Shown here in pieces: positions 32,126 to 40,051 of a stretch of DNA of 51,498 nt. The position numbers and the translations under genes are program-made. The notes beneath the pieces were generated by a model, which saw only the letters and a list, made by a program, of their open reading frames with translations, ran no database searches and had not been told where the DNA came from. How positions within the stretch are numbered: the first letter of the stretch is position 1; every line of letters begins with the position of its first letter. Where the stretch lies: the NCBI GenBank assembly GCA_012517205.1, contig JAAYVL010000139.1, positions 1 to 51,498 of the forward strand. Reading direction: 5' to 3'. Origin of the DNA: Verrucomicrobiota bacterium. GTDB taxonomy: Bacteria > Verrucomicrobiota > Verrucomicrobiia > Limisphaerales > UBA8199.

Positions 32126-32323
32126 ATGCCGCTGAATGGCCAAAGCCGTCAAGGCCGCGTTATTATCAATTTTTTTGAGGAGGCGGTTCGTCGGGGATTA
32201 GCATCGCACGAGGAGTATTCTGAGCCCGCCAATCTCATCTCGTTCTTGCCGGAGTCTTTTCGCCGTAAGACCACACGCAGGCGCTTCCGAAAGAGACTTT
32301 GGGCTTTGGACTTTGGATTATAG
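32126..32323 (+). CDS. Possible small basic protein
   Basis: A 65-codon frame from an ATG with AGGAG ten bases upstream, a better ribosome-binding site than most genes here have. The product starts MPLNGQSRQGRVIINFFEEA and ends with an Arg-rich tail (RRKTTRRRFRKRLWAL). It finishes 17 bp before the DUF554 gene, so it could be co-transcribed. I do not recognise it, and it may be a chance frame; the rest of the 396-bp gap upstream shows no other gene. Confidence 0.35.
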   Translation: MPLNGQSRQGRVIINFFEEAVRRGLASHEEYSEPANLISFLPESFRRKTTRRRFRKRLWALDFGL

Positions 32324-32340
32324 CCGCTAGCCTGTCTTGA

Positions 32341-33060
32341 ATGATCGGCACAGCTCTGAATGTTGCGGGGATTCTGCTTGGCGGCGCGATTGGTTTGGCG
32401 CGGCGCAAGCCTTTCTCCCCGGCGCGGGAATCCTTTTTCAAGGTTGCGCTGGGGGTCTTCGCCATTTTCTATGGTCTGCGGCTGACCTGGACCAGTCTAA
32501 ATGGGTCCTTGTGGCAAATCCTCCGGCAGCTTCTCATTGTTGTGCTGGCGCTAATGCTGGGGAAGTTAACCGGGCGATTGCTGCGTCTGCAGAAGATGTC
32601 GAACCGGGTGGGGAAAAAGGCGCGCGAGAGCATAGCCGCGGCCCGACCTGCCGCGCCGGGCCGCCTGGGCGAGGGGTTCAAGACCTGCGCCGCGCTCTAT
32701 TGCGTCGCGCCATTGGCCATCCTGGGTTCGGTGCAAGACGGTTTGAGCGGCTACTATTACCCCCTCGCGGTGAAGGCGGTAATGGATGGCCTGGCCACGA
32801 TGGGGTTTACTCTCGTGTTCGGCTGGGGGGTGTTGCTGGTTGCCCTGCCGGTGCTGGCTTTTCAGGGCACGATTACGTTGTTGTGTCTGCATGGGCTTAA
32901 ACCTTTTCTGGAGGCCCACAGCCTGGTGGACCCGGTCAATGCGGCAGGCGGACTGCTGGTCTTCTGTGTGGGAATGGTAATCCTTGACTTGAAGAAAATC
33001 GAACTGGCCGATTACCTGCCCAGCTTGATTTTTGCCCCGATACTGTCATGGCTGATGTGA
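32341..33060 (+). CDS. DUF554 family membrane protein
   Basis: A 239-residue integral inner-membrane protein with about seven hydrophobic helices. It matches the DUF554 (YdfK-type) family: GTALNVAGILLGGAIGL at the N-terminus, KTCAALYCVAPLAILGSVQDGL in the middle with the conserved GSVQDGL, VKAVMDGLATMGF, and IELADYLPSLIFAPIL at the end. The family is thought to be a transporter or channel-like group but has no established substrate. It stands alone, between the possible small protein and a large hairpin downstream. Confidence 0.9.
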   Translation: MIGTALNVAGILLGGAIGLARRKPFSPARESFFKVALGVFAIFYGLRLTWTSLNGSLWQILRQLLIVVLALMLGKLTGRLLRLQKMSNRVGKKARESIAAARPAAPGRLGEGFKTCAALYCVAPLAILGSVQDGLSGYYYPLAVKAVMDGLATMGFTLVFGWGVLLVALPVLAFQGTITLLCLHGLKPFLEAHSLVDPVNAAGGLLVFCVGMVILDLKKIELADYLPSLIFAPILSWLM

Positions 33061-33066
33061 CCGGCA

Positions 33067-33116
33067 TAAGCCCGGCACGGATGCGGGGGCCGGGCCGTTG
33101 CGCGCGCCGGGGCTTA
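33067..33116 (+). terminator. Large imperfect hairpin downstream of the DUF554 gene
   Basis: TAAGCCCGGC pairs with GCCGGGGCTTA (one bulge), and the GC-rich interior (GGCACGGATGCG...) can form an alternative stem with GCCGGGC. There is no uridine run, only CACTATTTC after it, so termination is plausible but not certain. Confidence 0.4.
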
Positions 33117-33162
33117 CACTATTTCACTCGGCAAGCGGCAATCCTGTGTTAAGCTCTTTCGT

Positions 33163-34317
33163 ATGAAGCACGTGCGCTTGGGACTTATCGGGTTGGGCAA
33201 CATTGGCCAGCACCATTTTAACTATCTTACCGCCGGCAAAATCAGCCGGGCGGAACTGGTAGCGGTGTCAGATACCGCCTCGGCCAAGCTGGAGAAATAC
33301 AAACCGCTGAAAACCTTCATCGGCGGGGAGGAGTTAATCCGCTCCGGCCTCGTGGATGCGGTCATCATTGCAACCCCGCATTACCAGCATACCACCCTCG
33401 GGATTGCGGCCCTTAAACAAGGGTTGCACGTGATGGTCGAGAAGCCCATCTCCGCCCACAAAGCCGACGCGGAGCGGCTGATCGCCGTGCATAAGACAAA
33501 GCCCAGGCTGGTATTTGCCGCCATGTTCCAACTGCGCACCGAGCCGCGTTACCTGAAGATTCGCAAGCTCATTCAGGACAACGAACTGGGCGAGATCGTG
33601 CGCATGAGCTGGGTCATGACGGATTGGTTCCGCACCGAGGCCTACTACGCCAGCGGTGGCTGGCGCGCCACATGGAAGGGCGAGGGAGGGGGCGTATTGC
33701 TCAACCAATGCCTCCACAACCTCGACACCCTGCAATGGCTGCTCGGCATGCCGGCCCGCGTGCGCGGATTCTGCCAGCTCGGCCGCTTCCATCAGATCGA
33801 GGTCGAGGACAATGTCTCCGCCTACCTTGAATATCCGAACGGCGCCACCGGCACGTTCGTCTCCTCCACCGGCGAGTCCCCCGGCACCAACCGCTTCGAG
33901 ATCGCTGGCACGCGCGGCAAACTGCTGCTCGAAGCGGACAAGCTCACCCTGGAGCGCAACGAGGTGGATATGATCGAGTTCAGCCGCACGGCCAGGCTCG
34001 GCTTCGCCAAGCCCGAGGTCTGGCACGTCGAAATCCCCTTCGGCCCTTCTCCCAACGGCCACGCGGTCCTGATGCAGAACTTCATCAACGCCATCCTCGA
34101 CGGCGAGCCGCTGATTACGCCGGGCCCGGAAGGCATCCATTCCGTCGAACTGGCCAACGCGATCCTCTTTTCCTCGCTCCTGGGGAAAACGCTGGAGTTG
34201 CCCATGGACAGCCGGGCCTACGAGAAGAAGCTGAACCAATTGATCGCAGCGTCAAAGGTGAAGAAGAAGGTAGTGGCAATCGCTAATGAGGACTTCACCA
34301 AGTCCTTCCGGCGGTAA
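33163..34317 (+). CDS. Gfo/Idh/MocA family oxidoreductase
   Basis: A 384-residue NAD(P)-dependent sugar or inositol dehydrogenase. The Rossmann motif is LGLIGLGNIGQHHF and the catalytic Lys lies in HVMVEKPISAHKA. The substrate domain has GEGGGVLLNQCLHNLDTL, the GG..LDxGxH-like segment where His/Asp sit in this family. The Verrucomicrobiota carry many such genes for unusual polysaccharide sugars. Here it precedes, after a 536-bp gap, a xylose-isomerase-like sugar isomerase, and a GH43 and a GH172 gene lie within 5 kb, so a role in sugar degradation is likely. Substrate is unknown; it is not closely like the WbpB-type oxidoreductase at 12 kb. Confidence 0.88.
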   Translation: MKHVRLGLIGLGNIGQHHFNYLTAGKISRAELVAVSDTASAKLEKYKPLKTFIGGEELIRSGLVDAVIIATPHYQHTTLGIAALKQGLHVMVEKPISAHKADAERLIAVHKTKPRLVFAAMFQLRTEPRYLKIRKLIQDNELGEIVRMSWVMTDWFRTEAYYASGGWRATWKGEGGGVLLNQCLHNLDTLQWLLGMPARVRGFCQLGRFHQIEVEDNVSAYLEYPNGATGTFVSSTGESPGTNRFEIAGTRGKLLLEADKLTLERNEVDMIEFSRTARLGFAKPEVWHVEIPFGPSPNGHAVLMQNFINAILDGEPLITPGPEGIHSVELANAILFSSLLGKTLELPMDSRAYEKKLNQLIAASKVKKKVVAIANEDFTKSFRR

Positions 34318-34853
34318 GAAAACAGCTTGTCAATCGGGGCAGAGGAGTTAGGGTGTCGCGCATGAGCATCCCGGGAATCAAAGCCCGCATGGGCCGGGCG
34401 GCAGAAGCGGCGCGATTCTTCGCATCCGCTTGCTTGCCGTGCGGGGCCGGGGCTGATGATCCTGCCTGTCGGACCCGGTGGCCCGAATGGATGAAGCGCC
34501 TGGATGACGGCGAAAGGTCAGCCGGGATAAGGCCCAATACATTCGCGAGGTGCTTGGGCCTGAGGGCCGCCAGGGGAAGCCTGGAAACCGGTGCTCGACG
34601 AAGCCGTATTCCTGGGCTTTGTGCCCTATCGCGCCCGCAAGGCGCAAGTTGCTATTGGTCTTTGAACACTTGAGGGTCAGCCCGCGGCAGCGGCCGGATT
34701 ATCATATAGCGGACGCAACCGGCCGCCTATCGAACCGGCTGGCTGGTTGTTCGTTTATGATGCGTTTCGGCGAGATTCCTTCGAGCCGGGGTGCCGATTG
34801 CGAATACCCAGCAGGTTCGTTTTCAGAGTGTCCGTTTTAGATTCGTAAATGAT
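34318..34853 (+). pseudogene. Gene-less stretch with a possible decayed coding remnant
   Basis: No intact gene is visible. Around 34526-34665 two plus-strand frames join into protein-like sequence if one frameshift is allowed: RDKAQYIREVLGPEGRQGKP in one frame, then WKPVLDEAVFLGFVPYRARK in another, ending at a TGA after AQVAIGL. This looks like the C-terminus of a degraded gene, family unknown. The remainder is GC-rich without promoter or RNA signals that I can support. Confidence 0.25.
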
Positions 34854-35756
34854 ATGAAATACATGGGCATCGGCGATGAAGCCGCTAACAACATAGACGG
34901 CCAGATCCAGGCCACCCAGGAACTGGGCTGGAAACTCCTTGAGCCCCGGGGCGTCGAAGTCCCTGGCTTTGCCAAGGCCAACTTCCACGACATACCGGAC
35001 GTGGCGTTTGACCTCGCCGTTCGCAAGCTGGAGGCGGCGGGCATAAACGCCTATTGCTTCGGCTCCACCATCATGAACTGGGCCAAGAAGCTGAGCGATC
35101 CCTTCGACATCACCCTTGCGGAAGTCAAGCGTGCCATCCCGCGCATGCAGCGCGCCAGGGCCAAATACGTCCGCATCATGAGTTTCAAGCCGGAAGACGA
35201 CGCGTGCGTGATCCCGGCCGAGGTCTTTCGCCGGGTGAAGGAAGTGACCGACCGCTTCCTCGACGCCGGTCTTCAGCCCGTCCACGAGAATTGCATGAAC
35301 TACGGCGGTATGAGTTGGCAGCACGCCCTCGAACTCCTCGACAAGTGTCCCGGCCTCAAATGGGTCTTCGACACCGCCAACCCCATCTTCAATCCCGATC
35401 GTTCCAAGCCAAAGCCCTGGCCCAAACAGGACCCGTGGGAGTTCTGGACGCACGTGCGCGATCATGTCGCCCACATCCACGTTAAGGACGCCACCTGGAA
35501 TCCCGCAAAGGACGACGCGGACTACAACTGGCCCGGCGAAGGGCGGGCCCGAGTGCGCGACATTCTCAAGGACGCCCTGTCGCGCGGCTACAACGGAGGC
35601 TTATCCATCGAGCCGCACATGGTTGTCGTCTTCCACGACGCCCAGGCCAAGGCCGCCAACGAAGCGGCCATGCGCCAGAACTACGTCGAATACGGCCGCC
35701 GCCTGGAGAAGATCGTTGCAGAGGCCAGGAACGAGTTGAAGCAGCCTGCGGCGTAG
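34854..35756 (+). CDS. Sugar phosphate isomerase/epimerase (xylose isomerase-like TIM barrel)
   Basis: A protein of about 300 residues of the AP-endonuclease-2/xylose-isomerase-like TIM-barrel superfamily. Candidate metal ligands appear in order: the Glu of LLEPRGVEV, the Glu of QPVHENCMNYGG, the Asp of WVFDTANPIF, the His of HIHVKDATW, and the Glu of LSIEPHM. These carbohydrate enzymes isomerise or epimerise sugars or inosose and commonly sit beside Gfo/Idh/MocA oxidoreductases, as here. The start was taken at MKYMGIGDEA; a GTG 21 codons upstream (reading PIANTQQVRF) is possible but the extra residues look unlike the family. A strong hairpin follows. Confidence 0.87.
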   Translation: MKYMGIGDEAANNIDGQIQATQELGWKLLEPRGVEVPGFAKANFHDIPDVAFDLAVRKLEAAGINAYCFGSTIMNWAKKLSDPFDITLAEVKRAIPRMQRARAKYVRIMSFKPEDDACVIPAEVFRRVKEVTDRFLDAGLQPVHENCMNYGGMSWQHALELLDKCPGLKWVFDTANPIFNPDRSKPKPWPKQDPWEFWTHVRDHVAHIHVKDATWNPAKDDADYNWPGEGRARVRDILKDALSRGYNGGLSIEPHMVVVFHDAQAKAANEAAMRQNYVEYGRRLEKIVAEARNELKQPAA

Positions 35757-35781
35757 CCGCCCGGTATAAGCCGGGGGGACG

Positions 35782-35804
35782 GGAGCCTTGCAAAACAAGG
35801 CTCC
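35782..35804. terminator. Hairpin between convergent genes
   Basis: GGAGCCTTG-CAAAA-CAAGGCTCC is a perfect 9-bp stem with a 5-nt loop between two converging genes. Neither side has a long T-run, so it probably acts as a weak bidirectional terminator or mRNA-end stabiliser. Confidence 0.55.
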
Positions 35805-35837
35805 TTGAGGGCCAAATCGGCGGCTGGCGCGTGTTGC

Positions 35838-36827
35838 TTATTTGGCGGGGATGCCGGGGGCCGGTTGGTCCGTGTCGCGGGTGACTTTCACATGCAGGAC
35901 ACCCTGGCTGTCGAACCACAGCGGATCAAGCGCCAGAAAGCGGCGCCAGTTCACCTCGGTATCCCACTTCTGGTGGTAGAGCATCCAGAGCTTTCCGTCC
36001 GGGCCTTTCACCACACAATGATGTCCCGGCCCCGACACCTTGCCGCCGCGCTGGGCGATGGGATTGCCCGCGTATTTCACAAACGGACCGGTGGGCGATT
36101 TGGACGTGGCGTAGCCAATGCCGTAATTGGGAGTGTCGGCCCCGGAGCCGGAGTACATCAGGTAGTAGATTCCATTGTGCTTTAACATGAACGGCCCCTC
36201 CGTCACCTCGCCGCTGCGCCTCTCCCATTCCACGGTTGGCCGGATTACAACTTTGGGTTCGTTTACCTTGCGGATCGGGTCGGCCATGGGCTGAACCATA
36301 ATCTTGAAGCCTTCGTTTAAATCCACGTAGTAAAGGAAGAGCCTGCCGTCATCGTCCTGAAACAGATGGGCGTCAATTGAGTGCGTGGCCAGCACCGCCT
36401 GATCAATAAAAGGGCCGAGCGGGCTGTCTGCCACCGCCACGCCAATCTGCTTTTCCAGCGGACCGCGCCTGGGGCCGCCGATGTTGTCGGTGTAGTAGAG
36501 GTAGAATTTGCCATCGCCGCGCTGGTTATGAAACACCTCCGGGGCCCAATTCCCGCCGCGCGGGTCGCGAAACACGCGCCCCTTGTTCTTCCAGTCCACC
36601 AGATTTTCGGACACAAACACCTCGTAACCCCGGCTATCGGTGGTCGAATAAAGATAATATTGGCCGTTGAACCGCAGGACAAAAGGATCGGCTATTTCGC
36701 GCTCGGGCAGCAGCGGGTTGCGATAGGTCCTGGCAGGCGCGGGGACTTGGGCGGCCGCCTGCGCCTCGCGGCCAAAGGCGCAGAGCGCCAGTGTCGCTAG
36801 AACCAGAAAGGTTGTCAGCGTCTTCAT
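35838..36827 (-). CDS. Secreted GH43 family glycoside hydrolase
   Basis: A 329-residue exported five-bladed beta-propeller hydrolase. The signal peptide is MKTLTTFLVLATLALCAFG. The three catalytic carboxylates of the family are visible: D47 in EIADPFVLRF (general base), D152 in HSIDAHLFQD (pKa modulator) and E210 in EVTEGPFMLK (general acid). SGPGHHCVVKGPDGK is the conserved His segment of the last blade. Family 43 enzymes remove arabinofuranosyl, xylosyl or galactosyl residues from plant-type polysaccharides. The catalytic domain fills the protein, with no binding module, so it probably acts in the periplasm on oligosaccharides. It runs convergently to the isomerase gene. Confidence 0.92.
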   Translation of the reverse strand: MKTLTTFLVLATLALCAFGREAQAAAQVPAPARTYRNPLLPEREIADPFVLRFNGQYYLYSTTDSRGYEVFVSENLVDWKNKGRVFRDPRGGNWAPEVFHNQRGDGKFYLYYTDNIGGPRRGPLEKQIGVAVADSPLGPFIDQAVLATHSIDAHLFQDDDGRLFLYYVDLNEGFKIMVQPMADPIRKVNEPKVVIRPTVEWERRSGEVTEGPFMLKHNGIYYLMYSGSGADTPNYGIGYATSKSPTGPFVKYAGNPIAQRGGKVSGPGHHCVVKGPDGKLWMLYHQKWDTEVNWRRFLALDPLWFDSQGVLHVKVTRDTDQPAPGIPAK

Positions 36828-37236
36828 TGGGGCAGGATATTAGACAGGGCTGCATGGCAAGGGAAGCCTTTCACGAAAGAGTGACGCCCTTGCGCTCGAA
36901 ACGGGAGGTCAAGCGCGGTGTTAGCCGCCGCGTGGAGGCAGGGGAAGGCCGGGCGGGATGATGGCAGTTCCTCGAAAGGCGGGAGACGTTCCCGAACTGG
37001 TGGACGAGTCAGTATAGTCGAGGCTGGTCAGGCTTGGGGGATTATTACGGCGGAAACTCGCCCCCTGCCCAGTCCATCCCAGGTGATGCGGATTCGGCTG
37101 CGGCGCTTTACAGATTGCGAGGTGGGGGCGCAATACCCGGAGAAACGCCAACCATCAGGAGGCCGAGGTCAGGTCTGCTTTCGTCGTGGCAAAACCGCTT
37201 AGGAACCCCTCCTTTCCGGGTCAACTCCCGGTTTTG

Positions 37237-37256
37237 GGATATTCCAGTGAATATCC
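37237..37256. promoter_or_regulatory. Operator-like palindrome
   Basis: GGATATTC-CAGT-GAATATCC has perfect 8-bp arms and a 4-bp spacer. Its AT-rich arms in a GC-rich region and lack of a T-run favour a transcription-factor site. It lies about 410 bp upstream of the GH43 start. Confidence 0.35.
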
Positions 37257-37339
37257 GCCCCAATAGGCTCGATTCGCTTCCGGCCAGCGCAACCCCCGGT
37301 TTTCCTTAAATTACCTCATTCCCAGGCTCATTTAGGGCT

Positions 37340-37454
37340 CCCAATGCGTCGTGTACAAGGGGTGTACACCGGATGCTCAACGGGTGTACCAGCTAAAACC
37401 CTATGTGCATCCGGTGAGCATCCGGTGTACACCCCTTGTACACGGCGCATTGGG
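37340..37454 (-). repeat. Long palindromic repeat element, copy 2
   Basis: Arms 37340-37378 and 37416-37454 are 39-bp inverted repeats with one mismatch. They enclose a loop of exactly 37 nt, as in copy 1. The loop aligns to copy 1 only after reverse complementing, so this copy is inverted. Its arms extend beyond the shared core with a different but still complementary flank (CCCAATGCG / CGCATTGGG), suggesting that pairing itself is maintained. Core arm sequence: CGTGTACAAGGGGTGTACA, then CC and GGATGCTC. Confidence 0.85.
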
Positions 37455-37612
37455 GCGGGAAAATGACGGGAAATGGAGGGAATTGGAGAGCTGGCAGGGG
37501 AAACGCTGGTTGGGGAGGGTTGCCGGTTTGGTTGGTTGGGGAAAGGGCTTGTTTTCGCCTTTGGAGGGGGGCCGTACGAGGGTGATTACGGCCATTAGCG
37601 CCAGGGCTGAAG

Positions 37613-37629
37613 TGTGCCAAAATGGCACA
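37613..37629. promoter_or_regulatory. Perfect operator-like palindrome upstream of the peroxiredoxin gene
   Basis: TGTGCCA-AAA-TGGCACA has perfect 7-bp arms around AAA, the same spacer as the palindrome at 18083-18107 (GTGTCCAA-AAA-TTGGACAC). Both lie 100-160 bp to the right of a copy of the long palindromic repeat. Confidence 0.45.
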
Positions 37630-37787
37630 GTTCGCCGGAGGGCCGGGAATGGAGCATAAAAGTCGGCGAAGAGGGTAGCCAGGCGCGCTTTAGCCGCGCT
37701 TTTGGCCGTCTTGCCGTTTGACAGGCGGCCCAACCCGGCTTACCTGTTTATCCAATAGATAAACTCAATCATTAACAAAGTATAAAT

Positions 37788-38267
37788 ATGCCAATACCAG
37801 TAGGTTCCAAAGCACCTGATTTCACGCTCAAGTCCAAGCAAGCCTCCGGCCTGGTGGATGTTAAGCTCAGTGCCAACTTCGGCCGGAAGAACACCGTGCT
37901 GCTCTTCGTTCCCGCCGCTTTTACCGGCGTTTGCACGCAGGAACTGTGCGACATCACCAACGGACTCAATGCCTATGCCAGCCTCAACGCGGACGTCATC
38001 GCCATTAGCGTGGACACGCCCTTCGCGCAGGAGGCCTGGGCGCAAAAGGAGAAAATCGGGCTTACCCTGGCCAGCGACCTGAACAAGGAAGTCACGAAGA
38101 AATACGACGTCCTGTTTCCCATGCTGCTCGGGATAGGCGACACCTCCGCGCGCGCGGCCTTTGTTATTGATAAGCACGGCGTGGTGCAATACAGCGAGCA
38201 GACCCCGACGCCGAAGGACCTGCCCAACTTCGATCGGATCAAAGAAACGCTGGCCCGGCTGAAGTAG
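37788..38267 (+). CDS. Peroxiredoxin (Prx5-like)
   Basis: A 159-residue cytoplasmic thiol peroxidase. The peroxidatic Cys is C49 in VPAAFTGVCTQELC, which preserves the PxxxTxxC motif, with a second Cys at 54. The rest of the thioredoxin fold is recognisable (VIAISVDTPFAQEAWAQKE, RAAFVIDKHGVVQYSE). The CTQELC arrangement and short length fit the Prx5/AhpE side of the family, which reduces hydroperoxides and peroxynitrite. It stands alone: no reductase gene adjoins it. The start ATG follows an A/T-rich stretch without a clear Shine-Dalgarno sequence. Confidence 0.9.
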   Translation: MPIPVGSKAPDFTLKSKQASGLVDVKLSANFGRKNTVLLFVPAAFTGVCTQELCDITNGLNAYASLNADVIAISVDTPFAQEAWAQKEKIGLTLASDLNKEVTKKYDVLFPMLLGIGDTSARAAFVIDKHGVVQYSEQTPTPKDLPNFDRIKETLARLK

Positions 38268-38406
38268 GCCCGCCAGGGCGGGAGCGCGGACGCCCCCGGC
38301 AATCCAGGCTTTCGGAGAGCGCAATCTTTGTAAGGTGATCCCCGGGCGCGACCCGGCGGATCAGGCAAGGCTTGCGTACGGGCGGGTTTTGGCGCCATGC
38401 TGGCGC

Positions 38407-39972
38407 ATGATTAAACTCAATACAGTAGCCGCGGCGGCTTTGCTGGCGTCGCTGGCGTTTTGCCCGGCGGTTTATGGTGAGGGCCTGGATCATTTGCTGC
38501 GGGTGCAGGATTACACGGCGCGGCGGGTTTCGAGCGCGGACCCCAGCGGCGGAAACCTGGACATGCGCCGGGTGGAGGCGGGCAAGTCGCTGACGCTGGC
38601 GGAGTTGCCGGGGCCGGGGATCGTGACCCATATCTGGTTCACGCATTTATACCCGTCGCGGAGCGGGCTGCGGAAACTGGTGCTGCGCATCTACTTTGAC
38701 GATTTGCCCGAGCCGTGCGTGGAGGCGCCGCTGGGCGATTTCTTTGGGCTGGGGCACGCGCAAACTTATGCCTACGCCAGCCAGCCGCTGGCGGTGGGCA
38801 CGCATGGCGGGCTTAACTGTTACTGGCCCATGCCGTTCGCGAAGACGGCGCGGCTGGTGGTGTCCAACGAGGGGGCCCAGGATTGCAGCGCGCTTTACTT
38901 TCAGATTGATTACCGGACGCTGGCGAAGCCGCTGCCGGACGATTTGCATTTCTTTGCCGCTTACCGGCAGGAGTTCCCGCCGGTGAAAGGCAAGCCTTAT
39001 CTGATTCTGGAAACCGATGGCGGGCGGGGCCATTTCGCGGGGTGCAACCTGTCGGTTGAGCAGCGGGACGAAAGCTGGTGGGGCGAGGGCGACATCGCCA
39101 TCCATGTGGACGGGGAGGCCCGGCCTTCGCTGGCCGGCACGGGTTCGGAGGACGATTTTGGCGGGGCCTGGTGCTATAGCCACGAGTTTTCGTATCCGCA
39201 GTTTGGCGCGCCTTTGCGGGCGCGGTTCAACGCGCAAGGCGTGCTGGAGCATTGCACGCCCGATTTGAAGGACAAGGCCCTCACCCAGTGGCGCTGGCCC
39301 GAGGCCTGGAAACCGGGCGACCTGTGGAACGTGTATCGTTATCACGTTGCCGACCCGGTGCCGTTCCGCAAGTCGGTGCGGGTGGAGATCGAGCATGGCT
39401 GGCAGGGGAACGAGCGGGCGGATTGGTATTCCAGCGTGGCGTATTGGTACCAGACGGGGCGGCCGGCGGTCCGTGCGGCGTTACCCGCGGTCAAAGACCG
39501 GTTGCCGTACTATTTGCGGGCGCGCGACCAGGGCGGGGGCCGGTGGGAGGCCGAGAACCTGGTGGACGACGCGGTTGCCACGGGCGGCACCGTTCAGGAG
39601 GCGGGCATGGAATTCTGGGGCGACCTGTTTAGCGAGCGCTATGCGCTGCAATGGGAAGCGGGAAAGACCAACGACATCCTCACCGTGCCGTTCACGGTTT
39701 CCCAGGCCGGACGGCACCGGGTCACGGTTCGGCTGGCGCGCGGGGAGGCCGGCGGGGCCTTCACGCTGCAAGTGGATGACCTGAAGCCCGGCGAGCCTGT
39801 GGACTTGTTCCAGGCGGGGGCGATTCCCGGGCTGTTCGAGACGCTGGCTGGCGAGGGCAACCTGGCGGCCGGGGCGCATGCGCTGAAGTTCACCTGCCTC
39901 ACCCCGGACTCACGCGCCAAAGGAAAACGCCTGCTTCTGGATAAGCTGCAAGTGAGCCCGGCGGGCGAGTAG
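38407..39972 (+). CDS. Exported GH172-type protein (DUF2961)
   Basis: A 521-residue secreted protein with a signal peptide (TVAAAALLASLAFCPAVYG). The DUF2961 signature GTGSEDDFGGAWCYSHEF is present at mid-length, with IVTHIWFTHLYPSRSGLRK and APLGDFFGLGHAQTYAYASQ upstream. DUF2961 proteins now make up family GH172, some of which act on alpha-fructofuranosyl or arabinofuranosyl linkages by forming trimers or hexamers. The acidic SED motif is the most obvious candidate active site. The last 130 residues form a separate beta-sandwich (FSERYALQWEAG, GRHRVTVRLARGEAGGAFTL), perhaps a carbohydrate-binding domain. The start at MIKLNT was chosen for its signal peptide; 24 upstream codons in frame are arginine/proline-rich and unlikely. 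Confidence 0.85.
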   Translation: MIKLNTVAAAALLASLAFCPAVYGEGLDHLLRVQDYTARRVSSADPSGGNLDMRRVEAGKSLTLAELPGPGIVTHIWFTHLYPSRSGLRKLVLRIYFDDLPEPCVEAPLGDFFGLGHAQTYAYASQPLAVGTHGGLNCYWPMPFAKTARLVVSNEGAQDCSALYFQIDYRTLAKPLPDDLHFFAAYRQEFPPVKGKPYLILETDGGRGHFAGCNLSVEQRDESWWGEGDIAIHVDGEARPSLAGTGSEDDFGGAWCYSHEFSYPQFGAPLRARFNAQGVLEHCTPDLKDKALTQWRWPEAWKPGDLWNVYRYHVADPVPFRKSVRVEIEHGWQGNERADWYSSVAYWYQTGRPAVRAALPAVKDRLPYYLRARDQGGGRWEAENLVDDAVATGGTVQEAGMEFWGDLFSERYALQWEAGKTNDILTVPFTVSQAGRHRVTVRLARGEAGGAFTLQVDDLKPGEPVDLFQAGAIPGLFETLAGEGNLAAGAHALKFTCLTPDSRAKGKRLLLDKLQVSPAGE

Positions 39973-40051
39973 CGGGATCACGAAGGGCCGCCAGCCGCGA
40001 ATTTGGCGGCGGTCACGCGCCAACCGGCGGGCGTTCCCGTTGGGGGCCCAT

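Larger units (their letters stand above)
36828..37787. other. 960-bp intergenic region with three palindromic sites
   Basis: This region lies between divergent GH43 and peroxiredoxin genes. It contains the inverted site GGATATTC-CAGT-GAATATCC (37237-37256), the long palindromic repeat (37340-37454), and TGTGCCA-AAA-TGGCACA (37613-37629). A TTGACA at 37718-37723 could be the -35 box for the peroxiredoxin gene, but no good -10 follows. No protein-coding gene is supported. Confidence 0.6.

Noticed and set aside
33761-34205. Open frames on both strands inside the Gfo/Idh/MocA gene
   Set aside because: The oxidoreductase explains the region fully; the alternatives are Ser/Pro/Arg-rich shadows.
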